A program made the position numbers and the translations under genes. The notes under the pieces are model-generated. The model saw only the letters and a list, made by a program, of their open reading frames with translations, had not been told where the DNA came from and did not search any database. From the NCBI GenBank assembly GCA_048594975.1, contig JBMDXQ010000099.1, forward strand, positions 1 to 35,196: a stretch of DNA of 35,196 nt, given 5' to 3'. Source of the stretch: JBMDXB01 sp048594975. Lineage in GTDB: Bacteria; Acidobacteriota; Vicinamibacteria; Vicinamibacterales; 2-12-FULL-66-21. Positions within the stretch are counted from its first letter, which is position 1. The number at the start of each line of letters is the position of its first letter. Shown here one piece after another: positions 24,295 to 31,029 of this stretch.

Positions 24295-25581
24295 ATGGCG
24301 ATCAATGAGCGCGATACGGTATCCCGAAGAGAGTTCGGCAAGGTGGTGGCGGCGGCCGGTGTGGGCCTCGCGATCCCGTCGCCCGGCGTCTTTGCGGCCG
24401 GATCCGACACGGTGCGGGTCGCCATGGTCGGCGCCGGAGATCGCGGTACCGTAGACGCCGTCTTCTGTCTGAAGTCGTCCCCCGGGGTCGAGCTCGTCGC
24501 CATCGCGGATCTGTTCCAGGACCAGGTCGACGCGGCGATGGCCAAGCTGAAAGCCGAGGTCCCGGGTCACGTGAACGTCCCACCCGGGCGCGTCTTCCTC
24601 GGCTTCGACGCGTATCGCAAGGTGCTGGCCCTCGACGACGTGGACCTCGTCATGCTGCTGACGCCTCCCGGCTTTCGTCCCGAGATGGTGGCGGCGGCCG
24701 TGGACGCGGGCAAGCACCTGTTCGTGGAGAAGCCCGGGGCCGTCGACCCGGTCGGCGTGCGGGCGCTGATCGACGCATCGAAGCGCGCCAGCCAGAAGGG
24801 CCTCTCGATCGTCGTCGGCACGCAGCAGCGCTACGCGCCGCAGTACCTCGAGCTCGTGCAACGGATACGGGACGGGCAGATCGGCGAGCTCACGCTGCTC
24901 GAGGCGTTGTGGATCGGCGACATGGAGCTCTGGCACTACCACGATCGCCAGCCGGCGTGGAGCGACATGGAGTGGCAGGTGCGGTGCTGGCCGCTGTTTA
25001 CCTGGCTCTCCGGAGACCACTACGTCGAGCAGCTCGTCCACAACCTCGACGTGGTGAACTGGGTCGCGGGCGCGACGCCGGTCGTCTGCCAGGGGCTCGG
25101 CGGTCGGCAGGTCCGGACCGGGCCGCAGTTCGGCAACATCTTCGACCACTTCGCGGTGCGCTACGAGTACGAGAGCGGCTTGACGATGCATGCGATGGCC
25201 ACGCAGCAGCGTGGCATCAGCACCCGCGTCGGGAACGTCATCCACGGCACGAGGGGTACGGCCCGCGTGGACCGGGCGACCGCCAGCATCAAAGGCGAGA
25301 AGCCGTGGGCGTACGAGGGATCGGGATCGAGCGGCGACCTCGAGATGCACGCCGCGCTCGTGCGGTCCATCCGCGAGCGAAAGCCAGTCAACGAGGGCGT
25401 GAGGCTCGCCGAGGCCACGATGACCGGCGTGATGGGGCGAATGAGCGCCTACACGGGCCGGGCGCTCAAGTGGGACTGGGCGATGGAGGCGTCGAAGCTC
25501 GATCTCCGGCCGTCACGGTGCGAGATGGGTCCGCTGCCGGTCGAACCCGTGGCGATGCCGGGCCGCACGCCGCTCGTCTGA
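24295..25581 (+). CDS. Tat-exported Gfo/Idh/MocA-family oxidoreductase
   Basis: 428 residues; GAAGGAGG at 24283-24290 fixes ATG 24295. The N-terminus is a twin-arginine signal (TVSRREFGKVVAAAGVGLAIP), so the protein is folded with its cofactor in the cytoplasm and then exported. Residues 40-160 are the NAD(P)-binding domain: VRVAMVGAGDRGT, LVAIADLF, LVMLLTPPGFR and the family-typical KHLFVEKPGAVDP. The C-terminal beta-sheet domain holds DHYVEQLVHNLDVVNW, with the HNLD histidine/aspartate pair near the active site. Such proteins in Acidobacteriota, Bacteroidota and Planctomycetota act on sugars or glycosides. The substrate is not evident. It appears intact amid broken neighbours. Confidence 0.88.
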   Translation: MAINERDTVSRREFGKVVAAAGVGLAIPSPGVFAAGSDTVRVAMVGAGDRGTVDAVFCLKSSPGVELVAIADLFQDQVDAAMAKLKAEVPGHVNVPPGRVFLGFDAYRKVLALDDVDLVMLLTPPGFRPEMVAAAVDAGKHLFVEKPGAVDPVGVRALIDASKRASQKGLSIVVGTQQRYAPQYLELVQRIRDGQIGELTLLEALWIGDMELWHYHDRQPAWSDMEWQVRCWPLFTWLSGDHYVEQLVHNLDVVNWVAGATPVVCQGLGGRQVRTGPQFGNIFDHFAVRYEYESGLTMHAMATQQRGISTRVGNVIHGTRGTARVDRATASIKGEKPWAYEGSGSSGDLEMHAALVRSIRERKPVNEGVRLAEATMTGVMGRMSAYTGRALKWDWAMEASKLDLRPSRCEMGPLPVEPVAMPGRTPLV

Positions 25582-26175
25582 CGCCGCGTCCGCGGTCGCG
25601 CTGCGGGCATGCGCCGGATTAGGCTCACCGGAGCGACCGCTCCGCAGCCTGCCAGGCGCTCCTTCCCTGCGGACCCTGCGGACCGACATCACCCCGATCG
25701 CCCTTCGGTCCGACGTGCGGCCCCTCTCGCAGGCCGAGACCGCCGTACACTGGGCGATCGCGTTCCTGCTGACCCCGTAGTCCGGACTGGCGAATGCCGC
25801 TCGTGTCCGCTACCGGACCTGACGTGGCGTCGGTCACTGTGGCGATCACAACGTGGCACTGCCCGACGGCGCCCCGGGTGCCTTCCAACCGCGATCATGA
25901 TGACAGGGGCTTCCGTGTCAATCGGTGGGTTGAGGCACGTGATCGATCGGCGGGCTCTCGGCTCCTGTACTGGCCTGGCTGAACGACACCGTCAGCGGCG
26001 CGCTCCCGTATCGCGCGCTGTCCGTGTTCCGCGTCCCAGGTTCAATTCAGATCGAGACCGCCAACCCGGGTGCGCCTGGCTCACCGGCCGCCGGCGCGAC
26101 GTTCTACCGGGGCCTCTTCTCCTAAGTGTTGACGCGGTCGCGTATCCTGACACCCTTGCGGTTCGCGGGCCGCAC
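25582..26175 (+). other. 594-base gap with scraps of reading frames
   Basis: No complete gene. It contains the collagen-like minus-strand scrap at 25663-25726 and, on the plus strand near 25966-26125, a readable stretch (LPYRALSVFRVPGSIQIETA, ending FYRGLFS and TAA) that I cannot assign. The long open frame through the area is a product of high GC. Confidence 0.4.
25663..25726 (-). pseudogene. collagen-like Gly-X-Y scrap
   Basis: Leftward reading gives GPHVGPKGDRGDVGPQGPQG, seven consecutive Gly-X-Y-type triplets with lysine/aspartate pairs as in bacterial and phage-tail collagen-like proteins. No intact gene surrounds it. The frame stops at about 25625 and loses protein character upstream. 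Confidence 0.4.
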
Positions 26176-26496
26176 ATGTCGGTAGCGAAGGTGCCGCAGC
26201 AGACGTCCGGGCGCCGGCGGTATCTGCCCGGTCGGCCGGGGTTCGACAAGATCCTGATCGAGCTGTCAGCGAGCGGATCTACGATCCAGGCTGTGGAGCA
26301 GTGGGTCAGCGCCGCAGCGAGCGGCGACGGCACACCACGGCAGAGACAGGTGGATCTGCTGAACCTCTCGACGTCCACCGTCGTGGGCAGCGTGCTGCTC
26401 GACAAGCTGGTGCCGGTCGCCTTCCTTCCATATGCGACCGGAGCAGCCGGTGCGCGGACACTCGTTCTCGACGTCGGGCGTTTCCGGCTCCAGTGA
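26176..26496 (+). CDS. possible phage tail-tube-like fragment
   Basis: 107 codons from ATG 26176: SGRRRYLPGRPGFDKILIEL, IQAVEQWVSAAASGDG, VDLLNLSTSTVVGSVLLDKL and TLVLDVGRFRLQ. The order (K/R-Y-x-PG, a strand, a QWV helix, then strands ending in a hydrophobic beta-strand) resembles T4 gp19-like tail-tube proteins, but the first 30-40 residues of that family are missing and there is no Shine-Dalgarno. It may be a truncated piece of a phage or injection-system tube gene. Family assignment is tentative; an unknown small protein is the alternative. Confidence 0.35.
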   Translation: MSVAKVPQQTSGRRRYLPGRPGFDKILIELSASGSTIQAVEQWVSAAASGDGTPRQRQVDLLNLSTSTVVGSVLLDKLVPVAFLPYATGAAGARTLVLDVGRFRLQ

Positions 26497-26630
26497 GCAC
26501 CTTGCCCCGATGCATCACGCGGAAGTCGGGCGAGCGATGGGACGGGTCGTCGAGCACCACGTCGGTCATGGCCGGCTGCCCGCGCGCGGTCACCCGCCGG
26601 GAGGCGGCCCCGGGCGACCGAACGTTTTGC

Positions 26631-26670
26631 GGTGAGGTGGCCGAGAGGCTGAAGGCGGCGGTCTGCTAAA
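26631..26670 (+). tRNA. tRNA-Ser(GCU), 5'-half fragment (copy 1)
   Basis: 40 bases start GGTGAGGTGGCCGAGAGGCT and end in the anticodon loop TGCTAA. They match the 5' acceptor strand, D-arm and anticodon region of the tRNA-Ser at 35158 with one difference (C for T at the first loop position). The 3' half (variable arm, T-arm, acceptor) is absent; after ACGCCG the sequence is unrelated. No promoter precedes it. A scar, not a gene; it probably marks an attachment site. Confidence 0.85.
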
Positions 26671-26788
26671 CGCCGATCAGCATTTCGGCCATCGTCGTTT
26701 CTCCTCGCAAATCCTCACCTTTCAAACACTTCCTCGATCGAGCGACTTGGCTGCTGTTGGCTCCGGAAGCCCGGTTTTGAGGAGCTGC
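26666..26788 (-). pseudogene. operon fragment cut by the tRNA scar
   Basis: Leftward: the end of one frame (SRSIEEVFER and TGA near 26717), then GAGGAG about 7 bases before ATG 26692, then MAEMLIGV and TAG inside the tRNA-Ser fragment. A stop, a good ribosome site and a start in usual operon spacing suggest a real gene pair whose second member was severed after some seven codons by recombination at the tRNA sequence. Families not recognisable. Confidence 0.45.
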
Positions 26789-26792
26789 CGGG

Positions 26793-26808
26793 GACAATTC
26801 CAGGGACA
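26793..26808 (+). repeat. 16-base repeat, copy B
   Basis: Second exact copy of GACAATTCCAGGGACA (other at 10293-10308), here within GGGGACAATTCCAGGGACA. It stands between the severed operon piece and the TrkA-C remnant, at a junction of unrelated fragments. Confidence 0.5.
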
Positions 26809-26824
26809 GTCTCCGACCACTACG

Positions 26825-27100
26825 TCAACCAGTGAGGAGCTGATCCAGCTGGTTCAGCCGCTCGTTGCTCCCCAAGAGCGCGAGGACATCCCCCCTCTGG
26901 ATCGTCTCGTCAGCTGCGGGCGCGATGTTGGTGACCACGCCGGCTCCGCCATCCCCTGCCGTTTGATGGCGATCAGGGTGAGGCCGAGTCGCGGTCGGAG
27001 TTCTAGCTGCTCGAGCGTGCTGCCGACGAGCGCCTCAGGCGCTGGCGCTTCTACGATGCTGAAGTCGCGCGAGAGCTCGATCGGACTCGCGCCCCTTGCG
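26825..27100 (-). pseudogene. TrkA-C (RCK_C) domain remnant, frameshifted
   Basis: Leftward reading: FSIVEAPAPEALVGSTLEQL, ELRPRLGLTLIAIKRQG, then, after a one-base shift at about 26951-26956, VVTNIAPAADETIQRGDVLA, LLGSNERLNQLDQLL and TGA 26827-26825. This is a complete TrkA-C ligand-binding domain, as in potassium channels/transporters and TrkA proteins. The membrane or RCK_N part expected before it is missing; instead the DUF3224 gene's stop (27102) is two bases away. Inactive remnant. Confidence 0.72.
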
Positions 27101-27101
27101 A

Positions 27102-27617
27102 TCAGGGACGGAAGTGGATCTCGCCCGAGTAGTTGGTCGTCGAAAGGCCGGTCATGAGGTCGACCGTGCCCTCAATCTGAAGAACGCCGCGGAGGCCGGA
27201 GAGCTCACCGGTTCCTCCCGTGATCACGCTGCGACCGGTGAAGGTGGGCGTGCCGTCCACGATTTCGCCGGTGTCCGTCACGACGGTCGCGAGAAGGCCT
27301 TCCTTGCCGTCCACCGTGCACACGCAGACAGTCGTGCCATGAGCATTGAACTGCCCGTTCGGATGGAGCACCACCGTGAAACTGTTCACGAAGGTTCCAC
27401 TCAGGGTTCCGCTGATCACTCCCGCGCTCGTCTGCTCGATTATCACGTTCGGACCAGCGAAGCCGACCTCAGCGCTGATGATCTCTGTCTGAGTGAAGGT
27501 CCCGCTGGCCGCGATGGCCGGTGATCCTTGGGCTCCTGCCGCTTCGGCCAGCAACAAGGCACCCACAGCCGCCGTCGCGAGTGCGCCCCGTCTGTTCCTG
27601 ATCGATGTTGCGTACAT
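27102..27617 (-). CDS. secreted DUF3224-like (allene-oxide-cyclase-barrel type) protein
   Basis: 171 residues from ATG 27617, chosen because AAAGGAG at 27624-27630 stands six bases upstream; an in-frame ATG at 27641 would add eight residues. The N-terminus (IRNRRGALATAAVGALLLAE) is a Sec signal peptide. The mature part is an eight-stranded barrel by pattern: GTFTQTEIISAEVGFAGPNV, ISGTLSGTFVNSFTVVL, and GGTGELSGLRGVLQIEGT, the DUF3224 hallmark GTGxLxGLxG. A VCVCTV pair of cysteines may form a disulfide. Function unknown for the family. The stop is joined to a TrkA-C remnant; upstream lies transposon debris. Confidence 0.7.
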   Translation of the reverse strand: MYATSIRNRRGALATAAVGALLLAEAAGAQGSPAIAASGTFTQTEIISAEVGFAGPNVIIEQTSAGVISGTLSGTFVNSFTVVLHPNGQFNAHGTTVCVCTVDGKEGLLATVVTDTGEIVDGTPTFTGRSVITGGTGELSGLRGVLQIEGTVDLMTGLSTTNYSGEIHFRP

Positions 27618-27680
27618 CTTCGGCTCCTTTCCGGTGCTCATGGCGACACCCCTCACGTGTGCCCTGCGGATGGCTGATCT

Positions 27681-27986
27681 GCGGGAGTCCAGCACGATCG
27701 CACCGTCAGCCTCCACGGCGTCGTCTTCGAAGTCGACGCCGCGCTCGTCGGGCAGACCGTCACGCTCGGCCACGACCCCACGCGGCTCACGCGCGGCGTG
27801 ACGGTCGTCGTCCAAGGCCGCGCCGTCGGAGCGGCCAAACGCGTGGATGCCGACGCCAATTGCTTCGTCCGCCGCGACCACGGCACGAAGCTCCTCACCC
27901 CCAGCACCGCCAGCGTCCCACCGCCCAGGCTCCCGCTGCGGAAACTCGATGAGGACTTCAGATGTACCGCAAACATTTCGCCCTGA
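27681..27986 (+). mobile_element. Mu-like/DDE transposase, C-terminal remnant
   Basis: About 100 codons in one frame: TVSLHGVVFEVDAALVGQTV, LGHDPTRLTRGVTVVVQGRA, KRVDADANCFVRRD, ending at TGA 27984-27986. This is the C-terminal beta-barrel of a Mu-type transposase as found in transposons that also encode an ExeA-like ATPase. The catalytic DDE core is missing to the left (in-frame stop at 27675). It overlaps the ATPase start by 25 bases, the normal arrangement for such elements. Confidence 0.68.
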
Positions 27987-28216
27987 CGCGCCATCCCTTC
28001 GGCCAGGAGATCGCCCCCGACGAGCTCTGTCCCTCGGCTAGCAGTCGCGAGCTCGACGTCCGGCTCGCGCATCTGCTCGACCTGCGCCGTATCGGCCTGG
28101 TCACCGGCGACAGCGGCAGCGGCAAGACCTGCGCCGCGCGCCGCGTCCTGACCCAGCGCCACACCGGCCTCTATCGCGTGCTCTGCGTCTCGCTCTCCAC
28201 GGGCAACGTCATGAAG
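27962..28216 (+). mobile_element. ExeA-like transposon ATPase, N-terminal fragment
   Basis: From ATG 27962: YRKHFALTRHPFGQEIAPDE, a helical stretch, GLVTGDSGSGKTCAARRVL (Walker A GDSGSGKT) and GLYRVLCVSLSTGNVM. This is the first 85 residues of the TniB/ExeA-type AAA ATPase that works with the transposase of the preceding remnant. Walker B and the rest, some 180 residues, are missing from about 28216 on, where the frame changes to unrelated sequence. Confidence 0.75.
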
Positions 28217-28373
28217 ACGATCTCCTGCCACGAAACGGCCCTAATGCTTCCTATCGTCTGGTCACGACAGTTCATCTTCTGTGTAGTCCACCACGCTTGG
28301 CTCGGTCGGGTTCGCGACGATGGTGCGCGCCGACGACAGCCTTCGCGGACGCGTCGCGCGAAGCCCAACGCGT

Positions 28374-29030
28374 CTATCGTTCTCCTTTCCGCTCCAGACC
28401 CTGCGCTCGCTTGAGATCGTACAGGTGCCGGTGTCCCTCAACCGGATCGACGAGACCGCGCAGGATCAGACTCTCGAAAAAGGACAGCTCGGCGCGCCGA
28501 GCCGCATCCTCATCGCCACCCCGCAGGTGCTCAGCCTCGTGATGGATGACGGCCGCGAGCACCGCGACGTGGAGAACAGATCCACGCCTTGCGCGTTCGA
28601 AGAGTTCGGAACGACCGTTGATGTAAATCGTTGGACGCAACGAGCCGTCCGGCTCACGCACGATAAACGCGTCGAGCCGACGAATCGCCGCGGGGTCGGG
28701 TGCAAGCTCCGGATCGACGACCAGCACCCGAACGTTCGGACGTGTGTCCAGCAACCGGACGACCCGCTCCAGAACCGCCGTTTCGGCGCTGATCGCCGGC
28801 TGGGCCTGCAGCAGCGCTCCGCAATTTCCCAGCGCGAGGAGAATGACGGTGGCTCGCGGGATGAGAGCGAGCCGACCCTTAAGCCCCGGCGGAATCGATG
28901 AGCTTGACCGGTGCGACCGACTGGCGGAGATTTCGGAGCACCACGCACGCGCGAGCGGGTGAGGAGCCGCGTGAGCGCGTGACGATCGGTGAGCGGGCCT
29001 CCCTTCGAACCGTCGCCATCTCGTAGCCAT
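28374..29030 (-). CDS. HExxH-containing secreted-like protein
   Basis: Leftward frame of 218 codons from ATG 29030; protein character begins at about residue 50 with a signal-like segment (ALIPRATVILLALGNCGALL), so the true start is uncertain (no standard start codon lies close to it). Next come RVVRLLDTRPNVRVLVVDPE, FIVREPDGSLRPTIYINGRS, then AVIHHEAEHLRGGDEDAARR, an HExxH zinc-protease motif with a downstream glutamate/aspartate-rich helix. It resembles small secreted zinc-metallopeptidase-like proteins of these bacteria. It is divergent from the winged-helix gene. Function is inferred from the motif only. Confidence 0.5.
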   Translation of the reverse strand: MATRWRRFEGRPAHRSSRAHAAPHPLARAWCSEISASRSHRSSSSIPPGLKGRLALIPRATVILLALGNCGALLQAQPAISAETAVLERVVRLLDTRPNVRVLVVDPELAPDPAAIRRLDAFIVREPDGSLRPTIYINGRSELFERARRGSVLHVAVLAAVIHHEAEHLRGGDEDAARRAELSFFESLILRGLVDPVEGHRHLYDLKRAQGLERKGER

Positions 29031-29223
29031 CGGTGCCCCCAGGCTGTGGTGCTTCCGCAGCCCAAGGTATGAGGGTGGTGAGGTAATGAAGTCCGGCGGG
29101 AAAGGCGCGTTTTCGGTAATCGTCCCGTGAGGAACGCCTCGGTTCGTGTCGGGTTGGTGGGCCGGCGGTTGCGAACGCTCGCCCGTGCCACGAGGTGTAT
29201 ATTCCGCGCCGCATGGTGCGCCG

Positions 29224-29799
29224 ATGCAGGGTGACTTTCGGATCGGCGACCGGATGGTCGTTCCGACGCTGAATCAGATCCGCCACGGTGGGGCACCCGT
29301 TCACGTCGAGCCGAAGGCCATGCGCGTGCTGCTCCACCTTGCCGCGCGTGGGGGCGAGGTTGCAGGACGCGAGGAGTTGATTAAGGAGGTCTGGCCCGAC
29401 ACTTTCGTTACCGACGACGTGCTCAAGCGGTGCATCCCCGACCTTCGCAAGGCGCTGGGAGACGATCGCCGCAATCCTCGCTTCATCGAGACAATTCCAA
29501 AAGTCGGCTATCGGCTGCTCACGGCTGTGGAACCGGCGGAGACATCTGGGAAGCCCAGGCCCGCACCTCTGCTGGTGCCTACCTCAACGCCCCCGCCGCA
29601 CACTCACGGAACACGACGATTCGCCTCGCGCGGCGAGTCGCGCGTGGAAACCACGCTTCCGGTTCGAACGGATAAGCGGTTTGCCGTCTCGTTAATCCCA
29701 CATATCGACACACGGAACGATCAACCGCTCTTCGCCGCCGGCCGTCGGCCGAGCGAGCAGGACTCGGTAAGCCGTGGCGCCAGCCGCGCCGATGAGTGA
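29224..29799 (+). CDS. truncated winged-helix (OmpR/CadC-type) regulator
   Basis: 191 codons from ATG 29224. Residues 5-105 are a Trans_reg_C winged helix: HVEPKAMRVLLHLAARGGEV, REELIKEVWPDTFVTDDVLK, IPDLRKALGDDRRNPRFIET and KVGYRLLTAVEP. In this family the DNA-binding part is followed by a membrane segment and beta-propeller or TPR sensor (600-700 residues total). Here only 85 proline/arginine-rich residues follow, unlike any domain, and the frame stops just before the inverted tRNA-Ser fragment. The sensor half was probably lost. A truncated DNA-binding protein could still be made. Confidence 0.6.
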   Translation: MQGDFRIGDRMVVPTLNQIRHGGAPVHVEPKAMRVLLHLAARGGEVAGREELIKEVWPDTFVTDDVLKRCIPDLRKALGDDRRNPRFIETIPKVGYRLLTAVEPAETSGKPRPAPLLVPTSTPPPHTHGTRRFASRGESRVETTLPVRTDKRFAVSLIPHIDTRNDQPLFAAGRRPSEQDSVSRGASRADE

Positions 29800-29839
29800 G
29801 ATTTGGCGTGATTCGTGAGGTGTTGATGAGACCCTGGTC

Positions 29840-29881
29840 GGTTTAGCAAACCGCCGCCTTCAGCCTCTCGGCCACCTCACC
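29840..29881 (-). tRNA. tRNA-Ser(GCU), 5'-half fragment (copy 2, inverted)
   Basis: Leftward from 29881: GGTGAGGTGGCCGAGAGGCT to the anticodon stem-loop GGTTTGCTAAACC, identical to the copy at 35158 over its 39 visible bases and extending into the 3' side of the anticodon stem (ACCG), after which the sequence departs. No variable or T-arm. It is in the opposite direction from copies 1 and 3. Confidence 0.85.
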
Positions 29882-30049
29882 GACCCTGTGCGGGAAACGG
29901 GGGCGCGCCCATCCGGCTGATATGAACGGCGGGAACTCGGCCCAACTGCGCAGGGCCTGCTCCCTGGCCAGCGATCGGGAAAGGCGCCGTCGACCTTGAC
30001 GAAGTAACGACGGCACCGCACCGAACTCGACGGGGATCGCCCGTAGATC

Positions 30050-30062
30050 ATTGTACAATTGT
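30050..30062 (+). promoter_or_regulatory. palindromic operator candidate for the toxin-antitoxin pair
   Basis: ATTGTACAAT (30050-30059) is a perfect ten-base palindrome, overlapped by ACAATTGT (30055-30062), 15 bases before the VapC start. Toxin-antitoxin operons are usually autoregulated by the complex at such sites. The inference is from position and symmetry. Confidence 0.45.
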
Positions 30063-30076
30063 CCTAACTACAACGG

Positions 30077-30481
30077 ATGCCCGCGAACATCGTCATCGAT
30101 ACGTCAGCGATTCTCGCCGTGCTCCTCGATGAACCCGAGAAGGAGGCGGTGGTCGAGGCCACAATGGGGAGCGTCCTGTGCGCGCCGGCGTCTCTGCGCT
30201 GGGAGGTGGGGAATGCCGCGACCGCCGGCGTCAAGAGACGCCGGCTGACGCGGGGACGCGCTCGGCAACTGATTACCGACTTCGAGAAGATCACGATTCG
30301 AGAGCTGGTGATCGACATCGGCGATGCAGTGGATCTCGGTCTGGAGCTCGGCATCTACGCGTACGACGCGTACATTCTGGAAACAGCCCGGTCGTCTGGA
30401 TTCCCGCTGCTCGCGCTGGACGGTCCGATCCGGCGGCATGCCCAGAAGCTCGGTGTGTCCTTGGTGGAGTTGGATCTATGA
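30077..30481 (+). CDS. VapC-like PIN-domain toxin
   Basis: 134 residues: NIVIDTSAILAVLLDEPEKE with the first catalytic aspartate, SLRWEVGNAATAGVKRRRL with the conserved glutamate, and AYDAYILETARSSGFPLLALD with the remaining acidic residues, so the four-acid PIN site is complete. VapC proteins are Mg2+-dependent ribonucleases that cut tRNA or rRNA when free of antitoxin. The stop overlaps the antitoxin start (ATGA at 30478-30481). The toxin comes first, opposite to the usual vapBC order. No good Shine-Dalgarno precedes the ATG, so initiation may be weak. Confidence 0.82.
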   Translation: MPANIVIDTSAILAVLLDEPEKEAVVEATMGSVLCAPASLRWEVGNAATAGVKRRRLTRGRARQLITDFEKITIRELVIDIGDAVDLGLELGIYAYDAYILETARSSGFPLLALDGPIRRHAQKLGVSLVELDL

Positions 30482-30771
30482 AGCTCTTTACGTACTCAAC
30501 AGCACGGCAGCGGCTCGCCGAGGTGCTCGAGGAAGCGTCTCGCGACGGTGAAGTCCAGATCCGTCGTCAAGACGGTCGGGTCTACGCGGTGACGCCCGTG
30601 GCGAAGCCGGCACAGTCGCCATTCGCCAATGTCACCGGGCGGGCCGTCAGAGGGGTGACGTCGAAGGATCTACTTCGAGCGATACGTGAGGAAGGATGGG
30701 CACGTGGCGCGCGGGCCGTGCGTAGTGCTCGTGCCAGTCGGGCGCCACGCGGCAAGAGGCGCGCGGGTTGA
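30478..30771 (+). CDS. Phd/YefM-like antitoxin
   Basis: 97 residues: FTYSTARQRLAEVLEEASRD, GEVQIRRQDGRVYAVTPVAK. This is the N-terminal DNA-binding fold of type II Phd/YefM antitoxins (xxYSxARxxLxxLLdeAxxxgeVxIxRrdGrxxavvP). The C-terminal half (RAVRSARASRAPRGKRRAG) is very basic, unlike the usual acidic or amphipathic toxin-binding tail, perhaps changed by a shift after about residue 75. It overlaps the toxin gene by four bases, so the partners are translated together. Confidence 0.72.
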   Translation: MKLFTYSTARQRLAEVLEEASRDGEVQIRRQDGRVYAVTPVAKPAQSPFANVTGRAVRGVTSKDLLRAIREEGWARGARAVRSARASRAPRGKRRAG

Positions 30772-30786
30772 GCGACGGGATGGAGA

Positions 30787-30990
30787 TCACCGACCGCTCC
30801 ACACAGGCTCGATCGCGTTGATGTATTGCCAGCTTCCGCCCGTCAACGCCTTGAGGTCGCGGGCCGAACCGACGTGATCCCGATGCCTGTGCGTCAGGAC
30901 GAGGCGAACCTCAGTCGGGTGAATCGCGGCACGTCTCAACGCACGGGCGAAGTACCTCGCTTGTCCTGACGCGCCCGCGTCGATAGCCCA
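30787..30990 (-). pseudogene. MBL-fold hydrolase, central remnant
   Basis: Leftward: AIDAGASGQARYFARALRRA, VRLVLTHRHRDHVGSARDLK, ALTGGSW and stop at 30789-30787. THRHRDH is the HxHxDH zinc motif of metallo-beta-lactamase-fold enzymes, and xIDAG the preceding strand. The N-terminal strands and all parts after the first zinc motif (two further histidines, an aspartate) are absent. A broken piece between the toxin-antitoxin pair and the sigma-factor gene. Confidence 0.6.
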
Positions 30991-31029
30991 CGGGGACCGT
31001 GGAAGCCTTATTTGCTACACTCCGCGACG

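Noticed and set aside
24067..25350. 427-codon minus-strand open frame
   Set aside because: Antisense to the Gfo/Idh/MocA gene; histidine/arginine-rich translation typical of a GC-rich shadow frame.
26301..26669. Plus-strand open frame of 122 codons ending in the tRNA-Ser fragment
   Set aside because: Same false reading of tRNA sequence, and it overlaps the better frame at 26176-26496.
29843..30058. Minus-strand open frame of 71 codons ending in GEVAERLKAAVC
   Set aside because: Its last 12 codons are the tRNA-Ser fragment read as protein; the same false ending appears at the 26631 copy. No ribosome site.
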